The notes under the pieces: model-generated | The model's input: only the letters and a program-made list of their open reading frames with translations | Told to the model about the DNA's origin: nothing | Databases searched by the model: none | From: Burkholderiales bacterium | Lineage (GTDB): Bacteria; Pseudomonadota; Gammaproteobacteria; Burkholderiales; JAEUMW01 | Reading direction: 5' to 3' | Length of the DNA stretch: 15,816 nt | Assembly: GCA_016791285.1 (NCBI GenBank) | Contig: JAEUMX010000313.1 | Span: 1-15,816, forward strand | In this document: positions 1-6,250 of the stretch, one piece after another | How positions within the stretch are numbered: position 1 is the stretch's first letter | Layout: every line of letters starts with the position of its first letter | Translations under genes and position numbers: made by a program

Positions 1-156
1 ATAAGTGAGCGAGCCGTACGCGATCAGGTGTTCGACCTTGTCACCGTGCAGCCCGGGCGGTGGCGGCATCGTCGGCGCGAGGGACGCAACGCAGACGAGC
101 AGCACCATCAGGATGCCGATCGCCTGCCACAGCCTGAAGTATCGTGCGTCCTGCAC
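1..156 (-). CDS. VanZ-like membrane protein, partial (3' end outside window)
   Basis: The open frame runs off the left edge on the minus strand and gives 52 residues beginning MQDARYFRLWQ if the GTG at 156 is the start. An in-frame TTG at 174 is the alternative. Residues about 9-29 form one hydrophobic segment (WQAIGILMVLLVCVASLAP). It is followed by a proline run and GDKVEHLIAYGSL, which matches the DK-x-x-H-x-x-AYG signature of small VanZ-family membrane proteins. In the family this Asp-Lys/His motif follows the first transmembrane helix, as here. The function of such short chromosomal VanZ-like proteins is not established, and resistance to glycopeptides should not be assumed. The gene lies downstream of, and on the same strand as, the secreted protein at 212-589. 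The family call rests on this N-terminal part only. Confidence 0.6.
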   Translation of the reverse strand, partial: MQDARYFRLWQAIGILMVLLVCVASLAPTMPPPPGLHGDKVEHLIAYGSLTY

Positions 157-211
157 GATCAGCGTCCCGTGCAATGGCGGGCGCGCGCGAGGGGGAGATG
201 GGTACCCGGGA

Positions 212-589
212 TCACTTCGTCGTTACGACCTTCCATTCTCCAGAGGGCTGCTTGCAGAAATTCCACCGCGCGCGGTTCTTGATCTGTTTCGTCTGCGCGA
301 AGGTCTCGACACGACGGCACGCGCTTCCCTGCCGGGTGAAATCCTTGATCACCTTCACGCTGCCGAAGTTGCCAGTCGCCGAGTTCTTCCACTCCTTCGT
401 CTGCCCCGCCGTCCCGCTGTCGAGCGCCTCGTCGAGCGTGCGCTTGTACATCTCGCGGTCTTCCGGGGTCATGGTGCCGAGCGGGGTGTCTTGGATGAAC
501 CACATATTGGCGGACCATACCGCGGGTGCAATCAGCAGCGCGGTAGCTGCAAGCAGTGCCCGCAGCCCTACACGAATCGGAAACGGCAT
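212..589 (-). CDS. Small secreted protein with surface-antigen-like C-terminal domain
   Basis: The product is 125 residues. The ATG at 589 is preceded by a clear AAGGAG six bases upstream, so a longer reading from further upstream is not used. Residues 1-27 are a Sec signal peptide (basic start, hydrophobic core, AVWSA cleavage region). The mature part has a helical, charged stretch (about 38-62) and then W-K-N-S-x-T-G-N-x-G (67-76), G-x-x-C-R (88-92) and a final C...G-E-W (112-119). This W/GN-G ... CR ... C..DG-W pattern resembles the C-terminal domain of 17-kDa-type outer-membrane surface antigens. C91 and C112 could form a disulfide. The glycine-zipper region of the true 17-kDa antigens is absent. 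The most likely role is a periplasmic or envelope protein; the exact function is unknown. Confidence 0.65.
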   Translation of the reverse strand: MPFPIRVGLRALLAATALLIAPAVWSANMWFIQDTPLGTMTPEDREMYKRTLDEALDSGTAGQTKEWKNSATGNFGSVKVIKDFTRQGSACRRVETFAQTKQIKNRARWNFCKQPSGEWKVVTTK

Positions 590-911
590 AATGCTCTCCT
601 TCGGCGTCTGAGAAACAGCTGCGATTCGTAACATAGGCCCGTGGGGACTGCAAACGAGAGCATCTGCCGCAAGTTCAGGCGGCGGCAAGGAGCGCGGCGA
701 CTCAGACGTTAAGCGGGGATGCGGGATCCTCCGTCTGCGGCGGGCTACCTCGCTACTTCATAGTGATGTATTTCTCTTTTAAACAGTGGCTTAGACTTAT
801 CGTGAGGTACAGCGTTGAACATCATTTACGCCCTCACTTATAGCCTAGAGCCCAGAAATTACGCACCGTCCCACGAATAGCCGGCTCCACCGAACCGCCC
901 CCCCTTGCGGA
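590..911. other. Gene-free stretch with AT-richer patch
   Basis: No credible coding frame is seen here. The part from about 755 to 865 is visibly more AT-rich than either flank. The only other notable item is an 18-base sequence at 701-718 that resembles the inner side of the ychF-proximal integration site (see findings). No strong promoter for the gene at 212-589 and no convincing terminator for the GTPase gene were found. Confidence 0.6.
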
Positions 912-3173
912 TCAGGTGAGCGCCGCGCCACCGTCGGCGCAGACGCCTTCCACCGCCGCCGCCACTTCGTGCAAAAAGGAGTTCCGATCTGGCGACGGCG
1001 TCACGTCGGGGATCGGCGCCGCGCGCTCGTAGATGCGTTCCCCGATAATCGAGGCCCGTGCGTAGCTGGACCCACGCCCTGACTGATTGAACGCCGTCTG
1101 CCAGTCCGACATCCGCTCGGCGCGAACGCGTCGGGTGGCAAGGTCTAGCATCTTGGCAGACAGCGCGTTGGCAAGGCCGTCGAAGACCTGCTGCTTGTGC
1201 GAGTCGTCGGTGGGCTCGGCCGGGTCCCAGCGGAGCGGGTTCTGAAGCAGCAAATACAGACGATCCTGTAGTTGCCTGCGAAGATCCGCCACCGGCTTGA
1301 GGTTGTCGTACTCATCGGCCCACCCCGGCGTGCTGAGGCGGCGGCTCAACGCCCAGATGCGCTTCCAGTGCTCCTTGCCGACTCCAGGCCTATAGGCGAG
1401 GCCCAAGCGCGGCCACCAAGCATCGTGGAAGCTCTCGGCCGCGTTCTTCACCGCCAAGACGAGATTCATGCGGTCGTACACTGGCTTCGCGGCGACGGGC
1501 GCGGGCTTCTCCACGATGGCGTCGATGGCGGCCAGGAGGGCCTGCAGCTGACCGATGGTCCGCTTGTGAGCCTTCTTCGAGGCGTCGAGGTTCTCGTCGA
1601 TGCTGCCGACGAAGAAGCAGGCCTCCTTCAGCCGGCAGCGGAGGGCACGTTCCGCAAACGGGCCCAGCTCCTCGCCGATAGAAGCCAAGACGTTCTCGGC
1701 AGAAGCAAGGACGTGCTGCTCCCTGGAGGCGACGTTGGGCAGATTGTCCCCCTTGACCTCATCGAAGTGCGTGAACACGAAAAGCAGCTTGCTGGCGCTG
1801 CCCGACGTGATCATTTCCTTCATGGCCGCCACTGGTGCGGCCTGCATCGGCTGCACTGCGTTGTCGACGAGCACGATGGCGTCCGTCGACTCGATGCGGC
1901 GCGTCAGCGACGTCGAGATAGCCGCGACCGACTTGGGCGTGTGTCCCAGGCCTTCGCCGTCGAGCAGCACCAGCTTTGGCTGCTGGCCACCGTTCCATGC
2001 CGGTAGGAAGGTACCCGCGACGCGGACGCCGTTCACCAGCGGAGTCAGCAAGCGCCCGAAGCGCGGAGCGTGGTTGCTGGCGAAGCGCGTGATTGTCCTA
2101 ATGAAGCTTACGCGGTCATCCGTCTCCCATGACCACGACTGTGGCCAGCCCTGCCTGTTGCGCCGCACGGCGCCATCGGCGAGCAGCGAGAAGCGAAGCT
2201 CAATCTCGTCCATGATCTCGTCGCTGATGCGGTGGAACTCGTCGTCGCCGCGCAGCCGACGATCCAGCCCCTCCTCGAACAGCTCATCGACGACCCGCTG
2301 ATCCTTTTCGTCGATGGCACCAAGCTCGGCCTTGAGCAGGTCGCCGTGGCGGACGGCAACGCTGCGCAGGGCGGCCAGCGTCTTGGTCAACAAGGCGTTG
2401 GTGGCTTCGAGATCGATGGCGCTGTCGGCGGCGGTCTCGTCCGTCGGCTCCACAACTTGGTCGTCGTCCTCATCGTCGGCGTCGCCGGTCTGAGGTCCGT
2501 TGCCAAGCACGTAGTTGAAGCGAAACCGCTGATTCACGTGCATCAGCAGCTTGCGCAGGACTTCGCTGTCGCTGTCGCCACGGTAAGCGGACAGCACGGC
2601 CTCGGAGATGCACTCGTTCAGGTGCTCGCGGACCTCGTCGATGGGAAAGAACGTGACCACGGCCCGGTACAGATCGGTGGCAAGCACAACCTCCGTTTCG
2701 TGAACCGTGGTCTTAGCCGTCGACGTGGACGGAAAGCGCTCGGTCTCAGGGTCGGTGCCGATCAACTGCCGCAGCAGCGTTGTCTTCCCGGCGCCGGTGG
2801 TTCCGAGGAGCAGCGCCCGCCGGTAGTCCGAGTCCTTGGCCGCGGGCAGTGGAAGAATTGACTCGCGGATCGCGCTGAAGTCGGTTTGCTCCGGCTCCAT
2901 GCCGCGGTAGAAGATTTCGACGACTCGAGGGTGGAACCGCTTTTCCGCCTCCGATCTTGCCGACAAATTCCAATAACTCTCTTCTGCCAGTAGCTGATTA
3001 AGGTGATCCTTCAGCTCGTTGGCTTCGGCTTCGTCAGACGTGCCAAGCCCCCAGCGGTTCCGAAAACCAGGCCTGCCAGTGTTCGGATCGACCCGAACCG
3101 GATGGCGAAAGATGACCGCCCACGCACTCCGACCCCGCGACCTGCTCAGGGCGGCCACAAAACGCCTTTCCAT
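912..3173 (-). CDS. Large P-loop GTPase with split G domain, unknown function
   Basis: The product is 753 residues. The open frame extends to 3506, but the ATG at 3173 has AGAGGTGG just upstream and a promoter 40 bases further, so the extension is rejected. A GTPase is read from: G1/Walker A GTTGAGKT (124-131); a Thr-rich switch I region (about 149-160); G3 D-G-E-G (405-408) after four hydrophobic residues; and a G4-like T-H-F-D (468-471) after LLFVF. About 240 residues, including an acidic run (231-247) and helical segments, separate switch I from G3, which is unusual. Residues 15-65 (W-A-V-x-F-R ... G-x-G-T-S-D-E-A-E-A) look like a beta-sheet-plus-helix arm-type domain of integrases. The C-terminal 200 residues are mainly helical. 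Dynamin-like, AIG1-like or defence-associated GTPases are possible relatives. I do not recognise the family. It lies directly beyond the distal attachment site and is probably accessory. Confidence 0.8.
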   Translation of the reverse strand: MERRFVAALSRSRGRSAWAVIFRHPVRVDPNTGRPGFRNRWGLGTSDEAEANELKDHLNQLLAEESYWNLSARSEAEKRFHPRVVEIFYRGMEPEQTDFSAIRESILPLPAAKDSDYRRALLLGTTGAGKTTLLRQLIGTDPETERFPSTSTAKTTVHETEVVLATDLYRAVVTFFPIDEVREHLNECISEAVLSAYRGDSDSEVLRKLLMHVNQRFRFNYVLGNGPQTGDADDEDDDQVVEPTDETAADSAIDLEATNALLTKTLAALRSVAVRHGDLLKAELGAIDEKDQRVVDELFEEGLDRRLRGDDEFHRISDEIMDEIELRFSLLADGAVRRNRQGWPQSWSWETDDRVSFIRTITRFASNHAPRFGRLLTPLVNGVRVAGTFLPAWNGGQQPKLVLLDGEGLGHTPKSVAAISTSLTRRIESTDAIVLVDNAVQPMQAAPVAAMKEMITSGSASKLLFVFTHFDEVKGDNLPNVASREQHVLASAENVLASIGEELGPFAERALRCRLKEACFFVGSIDENLDASKKAHKRTIGQLQALLAAIDAIVEKPAPVAAKPVYDRMNLVLAVKNAAESFHDAWWPRLGLAYRPGVGKEHWKRIWALSRRLSTPGWADEYDNLKPVADLRRQLQDRLYLLLQNPLRWDPAEPTDDSHKQQVFDGLANALSAKMLDLATRRVRAERMSDWQTAFNQSGRGSSYARASIIGERIYERAAPIPDVTPSPDRNSFLHEVAAAVEGVCADGGAALT

Positions 3174-3186
3174 GCTGCCACCTCTC

Positions 3187-3268
3187 GTTGTTCCGTTGTT
3201 GTTCCGGACCACATCATAGGTGGGTCGAGGTGGGCGGTCAAGCGGAATCGGAACAACCGCAGAACAAC
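3187..3268. repeat. Paired inverted half-sites (GTTGTTCC) framing the GTPase promoter
   Basis: GTTGTTCC occurs at 3187-3194 and 3198-3205. The reverse complement GGAACAAC occurs at 3250-3257, with a one-mismatch copy AGAACAAC at 3261-3268. Within each pair the period is 11 bases, about one helical turn. One pair covers the start of the transcript and the other lies just upstream of the -35. The symmetry fits an operator for a dimeric or looping regulator, but the regulator is not identified. Confidence 0.65.
3213..3241 (-). promoter_or_regulatory. Sigma70-type promoter of the GTPase gene
   Basis: On the minus strand TTGACC (3241-3236) and TATGAT (3218-3213) are separated by exactly 17 bases. 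Each differs from consensus at one position. Transcription would start near 3206, giving a leader of about 33 bases before the SD and ATG at 3173. This supports the chosen start of the GTPase. Confidence 0.75.
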
Positions 3269-3445
3269 GCGTCAGTGACGGCGGCGCTAACCTTGAATAT
3301 CTCGCGGGGCGAGGCGAGCCCTCCCTGGATCCGGCCTCTTCGCGCCATATTTCTAGATGCCCGATTTCGCTTCTTGGAAACGAGCTCCGGAATAGCTCAG
3401 CACCAAACCCGTGTACAACCCACTGATTTACCGGGAAAGCAGCGC

Positions 3446-3464
3446 TAGACGTTGAACCGGAAGT
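3446..3464 (-). repeat. Distal attachment site (att), 19-bp direct repeat
   Basis: The plus-strand sequence TAGACGTTGAACCGGAAGT is identical to 10703-10721 and the match ends at both borders. On the minus strand it reads as the end of ychF (Phe-Arg-Phe-Asn-Val) followed by TAG, so it preserves the original stop of the uninterrupted gene. Confidence 0.88.
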
Positions 3465-3513
3465 CTGCCCGAAAGCCCCCGGCGTTTTTATGTGTCCGCA
3501 TTCCATCGCCTAG

Positions 3514-3538
3514 TTTGTACCCGGTTTTGTACCCGGTT
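3514..3538 (+). repeat. Integrase arm-type repeats, left end (2 copies)
   Basis: Two tandem copies of TTTGTACCCGGTT (3514-3526 and 3526-3538, sharing one T) lie 50 bases inside the distal att site. The core TACCCGGT recurs three times in the same orientation near the other end of the element. Direct short repeats inside both ends are what arm-binding tyrosine integrases normally recognise. Confidence 0.6.
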
Positions 3539-3712
3539 TCCTGATTCCGTCTGCCAGTTGTCGCACTTTGCCGCCGCATCGTCAACGCCGGAGAAGGCGC
3601 AACCGTTCGGGGAGCGATCGAAGCAGAACCTCGCCCGCCTTGCCTTCAACCGCCCTGCGGTAGCCCGCGCCTGAATTGCGCTACCGTTGCTGATCCTCTG
3701 TGGCACCTTGCG
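3539..3712. other. Non-coding left end of the element, one inverted repeat
   Basis: Together with 3174-3538 this makes about 600 bases without a gene. Short open frames on both strands show no start signal or protein character. One inverted repeat is present: CGGTAGC at 3658-3664 and GCTACCG at 3680-3686 with a 15-base loop. It has no T run and is not called a terminator. Confidence 0.5.
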
Positions 3713-3741
3713 TTGACTCCGGCGCTTGCCTCGGTCATAGT
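3713..3741 (+). promoter_or_regulatory. Promoter of the secreted-protein pair
   Basis: TTGACT (3713-3718) and CATAGT (3736-3741) are spaced by 17 bases, 29 bases upstream of the ATG at 3771. The -35 is strong and the -10 matches four of six positions. The start at 3771 has no good Shine-Dalgarno sequence. Confidence 0.6.
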
Positions 3742-3770
3742 CCTCATCATCCCCTGGCGAACTTTAGCCA

Positions 3771-4151
3771 ATGCGGCGCGCCATTCTCCTCCTAGCAGCC
3801 TTAGCGGCAGCGGCGACGTGTAACGTGTGGGGCCAGGGCCCCGAGGGTTCGGCCCTGCTCAAAGCATGCGGCGCCACCTTAAGACAAGCTGATGGCGGTC
3901 AGCTTTCGGAGGAGGACAGTATCGAGTCGATATTTTGCATCGGGTACGTCTCGGGCTTCCTGGATGGTATGTCGCTCACCGCCACTCTGACAGGCGGGCG
4001 TCCAAACGTGTGCTTACCCGAGCGTGGGATTACTAATGACCAAGCGATTCGCATCCTTGTAAAGTATCTTCGCGAGAACCCCGAAACCCTGCATAAGAGC
4101 GGGCGCATGTCACTGTATATCTCGCTTGGGAAGGCGTTCCCTTGCAAGTAA
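3771..4151 (+). CDS. Rap1a/Tai-family immunity-like secreted protein
   Basis: The product is 126 residues with an N-terminal signal peptide (RRAILLLAALAAAATCNVWGQ, about 1-22). The mature part has the family pattern: C33, then C-I-G-Y-V-S-G-F-x-D (56-65), C-L-P (81-83), an I-T-N-D-Q-A-I-R-I-L-V-K-Y-L helix (87-100), N-P-E-x-L (103-107) and a closing A-F-P-C (122-125). Family members include Rap1a of Serratia marcescens and Tai4. These are periplasmic proteins that bind and inhibit peptidoglycan amidases (Tae4 type) delivered by type VI secretion. No Tae4-like effector is visible nearby, so it would be an orphan immunity protein or a relative with another role. The stop overlaps the next gene by 10 bases, indicating translational coupling. 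Confidence 0.8.
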   Translation: MRRAILLLAALAAAATCNVWGQGPEGSALLKACGATLRQADGGQLSEEDSIESIFCIGYVSGFLDGMSLTATLTGGRPNVCLPERGITNDQAIRILVKYLRENPETLHKSGRMSLYISLGKAFPCK

Positions 4152-4813
4152 CTGTCGCGTCTCTGCTGTTGGTTCTGCTTGTCGTGCCCGCGGTGGCGCA
4201 GTCTGACTCGGTATTGGACGAGGCCCTTACCCCGCTCTACGGGACCCTCAGCACCAAAGCAGTGAAGCAGACTTCAGAGGGCACGCTTCAGGGTTGTTCA
4301 GTCAATTTCCAGTTGATGTTCCGCGAATGGACTTACAGCCAAGGCCGACCTTTCATTGCTTCCGGGTCGCTTAGCTATCACACGAACAAGGCCATGGGGA
4401 TGGTCTTTGGGCTGAAGGTCGTGCTTGCTGAGATACGCCGCAAAGGCAGCAATTCCCAGCACATTTTCGCCCCTACGCACTTCGCCTATTTGGAAGCGAA
4501 GAAGGGAAACAACGCCAAGGCTCATGTCCAAACCGCACCGAGCGATACTGCTAACGAGGGGAGGCTCTATATTTTCAACGCATACCTTCCCGAGTCCCTC
4601 GAAATAATGGAGGCCATTATGGACGGCGGGCCGGTGACCCTAGTCTTCAACAGGAAGAAAGGGGAAAGTGACATCCGGGTTCCCATTGACCTGACAGTCC
4701 TAGACACTAACGACGGGGGCGAACGTAGGACCGGATTCGAAACGGTTGCGGAATTCTCGTCCTGTCTCAGTGAATTCCTCGCACTAGTGGAGAAGCGGCT
4801 GGAAAAGAAGTAA
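4142..4813 (+). CDS. Secreted protein of unknown function, coupled to the Rap1a-like gene
   Basis: The product is 223 residues from the TTG at 4142. GGGAAGG lies seven bases upstream, and the signal peptide (TVASLLLVLLVVPAVAQ, cleaved after about residue 20) starts immediately, so this rare start is preferred. The frame overlaps the preceding gene by 10 bases, and the two are surely co-expressed. The mature protein looks like an alternating beta-rich domain. C52 and C208 could pair in a disulfide. There is a G-S-L-S-Y-H segment (75-80), an F-N-R-K-K-G stretch (169-174), V-P-I-D-L-T-V (180-186), and a helical C-terminus with a Lys/Glu end. No catalytic signature (for example Cys-His of NlpC/P60 amidases) is seen, so it is unlikely to be the missing effector. 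I do not recognise the family. Confidence 0.75.
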   Translation: MQVTVASLLLVLLVVPAVAQSDSVLDEALTPLYGTLSTKAVKQTSEGTLQGCSVNFQLMFREWTYSQGRPFIASGSLSYHTNKAMGMVFGLKVVLAEIRRKGSNSQHIFAPTHFAYLEAKKGNNAKAHVQTAPSDTANEGRLYIFNAYLPESLEIMEAIMDGGPVTLVFNRKKGESDIRVPIDLTVLDTNDGGERRTGFETVAEFSSCLSEFLALVEKRLEKK

Positions 4814-4821
4814 CCCGACCT

Positions 4822-4857
4822 TCGGCGTCAACAGGGGCGGTCGCTCGCCGACGCCGA
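4822..4857. terminator. Hairpin between convergent genes
   Basis: TCGGCGTC (4822-4829) and GACGCCGA (4850-4857) form an 8-bp stem, with a smaller GGCG/CGCC stem inside the loop. It lies in the 49-base gap between the stop of the plus-strand pair and the stop of the minus-strand gene at 4863. There is no T run on either side. It may act as a bidirectional transcription barrier. Confidence 0.35.
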
Positions 4858-4862
4858 CTACT

Positions 4863-5312
4863 TCATAAACCTAACCCTTTGGGAAAGCCCCACGCAGCGC
4901 GCCGCGCTTGCACTACGTCCCCGAAGCAGCTCGATACCGCTTGCCAATCGTTCCGATCGAGCGTTAGCACCCGAATGCTGCCCGTTCCCTTCACGAACAC
5001 GAGCACCGCCGCCGTGCCGGTCGGCAGCCGCTTGCTGAATGGCAGGTCGGTGTGCGCGCCGAACGCGGGTCGCCGGTTCGCGCTGCGAGCCGCAGCAGAA
5101 CGCGGGGGCTTTCCCGAGGCGGCACGGCGACGCTCCGCCCACGCGGCATGACCGGCGCGCATCGCTGCGAGCGACCGCGCTTTCCCCTCGGGCGTCTTCG
5201 GCCCGGTCGAGAGCCCGCCATGGAAGCGGCATCTGCCGTTCTCGTACAGCTCCTTGCACTGGCAAGGCAGGCCGCGCCGGTTCTTAGCGCCGCAAGTGAG
5301 CCAAAGTTTCAT
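4863..5312 (-). CDS. HGGxSTG-domain (zinc-finger-like) protein
   Basis: The product is 149 residues from the ATG at 5312, which has GGAG six bases upstream. An ATG four codons earlier (5324) lacks such a signal. The N-terminus holds C-G-A-K-x-R-x-G-x-P-C (7-17), G-R-C-R-F-H-G-G-L-S-T-G-P-K-T-P-E-G-K-A-R (26-46). This is the HGGxSTG motif seen in many small proteins of proteobacteria and their phages. C7, C17, C28 and H31 could bind one zinc ion. A basic Ala/Arg-rich linker (about 50-85) leads to a C-terminal stretch of about 60 residues with beta-like TAAVLVFVKGTGSIRVLTL (94-112) that I cannot place. A nucleic-acid role is plausible but unproven. The gene faces the secreted-protein pair and follows the lipoprotein gene on the same strand. 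Confidence 0.7.
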   Translation of the reverse strand: MKLWLTCGAKNRRGLPCQCKELYENGRCRFHGGLSTGPKTPEGKARSLAAMRAGHAAWAERRRAASGKPPRSAAARSANRRPAFGAHTDLPFSKRLPTGTAAVLVFVKGTGSIRVLTLDRNDWQAVSSCFGDVVQARRAAWGFPKGLGL

Positions 5313-5410
5313 CTCAGACTCCATGCAGCAAAGATTTTCGGCTGCACCCCATCACGCGCGCGCGCATTGCCGTCGGTTCGGGTCGCGACGCCCTCGTTTT
5401 CGGCATCTTG

Positions 5411-5510
5411 TGAAACCGGGTGAAACCATGAAACCGTCGGCTGCAATCCCAATGCTGGCGAGAGATTCCGAGGTTCCAGCCTTCGTTGCGCAGGTGAAAC
5501 CGTTGAAACC
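5411..5510 (+). repeat. TGAAACC repeat cluster A (5 copies)
   Basis: TGAAACC occurs at 5411, 5421, 5429, 5495 and 5504 in the same orientation, with local spacing of 10, 8 and 9 bases inside two groups. The cluster lies in the non-coding gap between the stop of the lipoprotein and the start of the HGGxSTG gene. It points toward the opposite-strand array at 6183-6250. Confidence 0.7.
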
Positions 5511-5548
5511 CATAAGCCGGCCAGAGCGGTTCGCTGCTCGCGTTCGAG

Positions 5549-6139
5549 CTACTTGAGGACACGAGTCTTGTACTCCTTGGCTTCGGTAGCGGCTTTCTTG
5601 AGAATCGCTTGGACCTCCTCCGGCTTGCGGTACTGATACCGATCGAGGTCGAGGTATGTCAACCGGACGCTCAATTTCTGGATGAAGCAGGACGCGGTGG
5701 CGGAGAGCATGCGTCGTTCGTCGACTGCTAGGAATGCGACAGCCTCTTCTTCCTTCAGGTTGTGAACGACAGTCGTCGAGAACGTCGCCGCGTTCTTCTT
5801 CTGAAGGTCGTTGACTACTGCTTCAGTGTCGCTTCTGGTACACGCCCGACCCAACATTCGTCCAAGGTAGATCGCATAGATGCGACTCTCCGCAAGTTCG
5901 TCAGCGGACTCGTCCTGAACGATGACCTCCCAATTCTCCGGGTTCGCGTACCGCAGCTTGTAGCCGTACATCGGGATGAGCGGGTACTGCTCCGCCTTTC
6001 CCCCTTCGGGCAAGTGCTGTTTGATGGCGCTGACTGGGACCGCGAACGGAATGCCAATGACTGATGGCGGCGCTTGGGGCGCACGCTGGCAGCCTATGAG
6101 TAGTGCGAGACCGGCGGCGGAGCAAATGAGTTTGATCAC
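5549..6139 (-). CDS. Putative lipoprotein of unknown function
   Basis: The chosen GTG at 6139 gives 196 residues beginning MIKLICSAAGLALLIGCQ. This is a compact type II signal peptide with lipobox L-I-G-C and lipidated C17. The frame is open further up to an ATG at 6190 and a GTG at 6208, whose extra residues (KPLKPMKP) merely translate the TGAAACC repeats. None of the three has a good ribosome site, so the start is uncertain. The mature protein (about 180 residues) has further cysteines that could pair, a central mixed region (P-M-Y-G-Y-K-L-R-Y near 60) and a charged helical C-terminus. It would be membrane-anchored facing the periplasm. I recognise no family. It is transcribed in line with the primase operon but sits between the two repeat arrays, which suggests cargo inserted beside an origin. 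Confidence 0.65.
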   Translation of the reverse strand: MIKLICSAAGLALLIGCQRAPQAPPSVIGIPFAVPVSAIKQHLPEGGKAEQYPLIPMYGYKLRYANPENWEVIVQDESADELAESRIYAIYLGRMLGRACTRSDTEAVVNDLQKKNAATFSTTVVHNLKEEEAVAFLAVDERRMLSATASCFIQKLSVRLTYLDLDRYQYRKPEEVQAILKKAATEAKEYKTRVLK

Positions 6140-6182
6140 GGCGCTGCGCCCGGAGCACAGTGTGCGTGCGACGCCTAACGTA

Positions 6183-6250
6183 GGTTTCATTGGTTTCAGA
6201 GGTTTCACGGTTTCAGCAGTTTCGCCCGTTCAGGTGGTTTCGCTAGTTTC
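6183..6250 (-). repeat. TGAAACC repeat array B (iteron-like, 8 units, 9-bp period)
   Basis: Read on the plus strand, GTTTC starts fall at 6184, 6193, 6202, 6210, 6219, 6237 and 6246, with a degenerate GTTC at 6228. The step is 9 bases except for one of 8. Four units are perfect TGAAACC on the minus strand; four are degenerate (CGAAAC or TGAAC). The array covers the last codons of the primase-helicase gene and the gap before the lipoprotein. Its orientation is opposite to cluster A. Confidence 0.75.

Noticed and set aside
202..209. Additional arm-type repeat (GTACCCGG)
   Set aside because: It lacks the final T, lies inside an unrelated region far from any att site, and is probably chance.
1272..2861. 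Long plus-strand frames opposite the GTPase
   Set aside because: The minus-strand frame carries the P-loop, G3 and G4 motifs; the plus-strand frames are shadows.
3375..3430. tRNA-like start (GGAATAGCTCAGCAC)
   Set aside because: No D-loop continuation, anticodon arm or T arm can be formed after it.
3174..3506. Upstream extension of the GTPase frame by 111 codons
   Set aside because: It crosses the att site, a strong promoter and its half-sites, and the ATG at 3173 has a good ribosome site.
3658..3686. Intrinsic terminator at the 7-bp inverted repeat
   Set aside because: The loop is 15 bases and no T run follows on either strand.
3488..3706. Frames of 60-72 codons at the left end of the element
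   Set aside because: They overlap the arm-type repeats, lack ribosome sites and have low-complexity basic products.
5411..6250. CRISPR array as an explanation of the repeats
   Set aside because: Units are 7-9 bases without spacers of constant length, and no cas genes are present.
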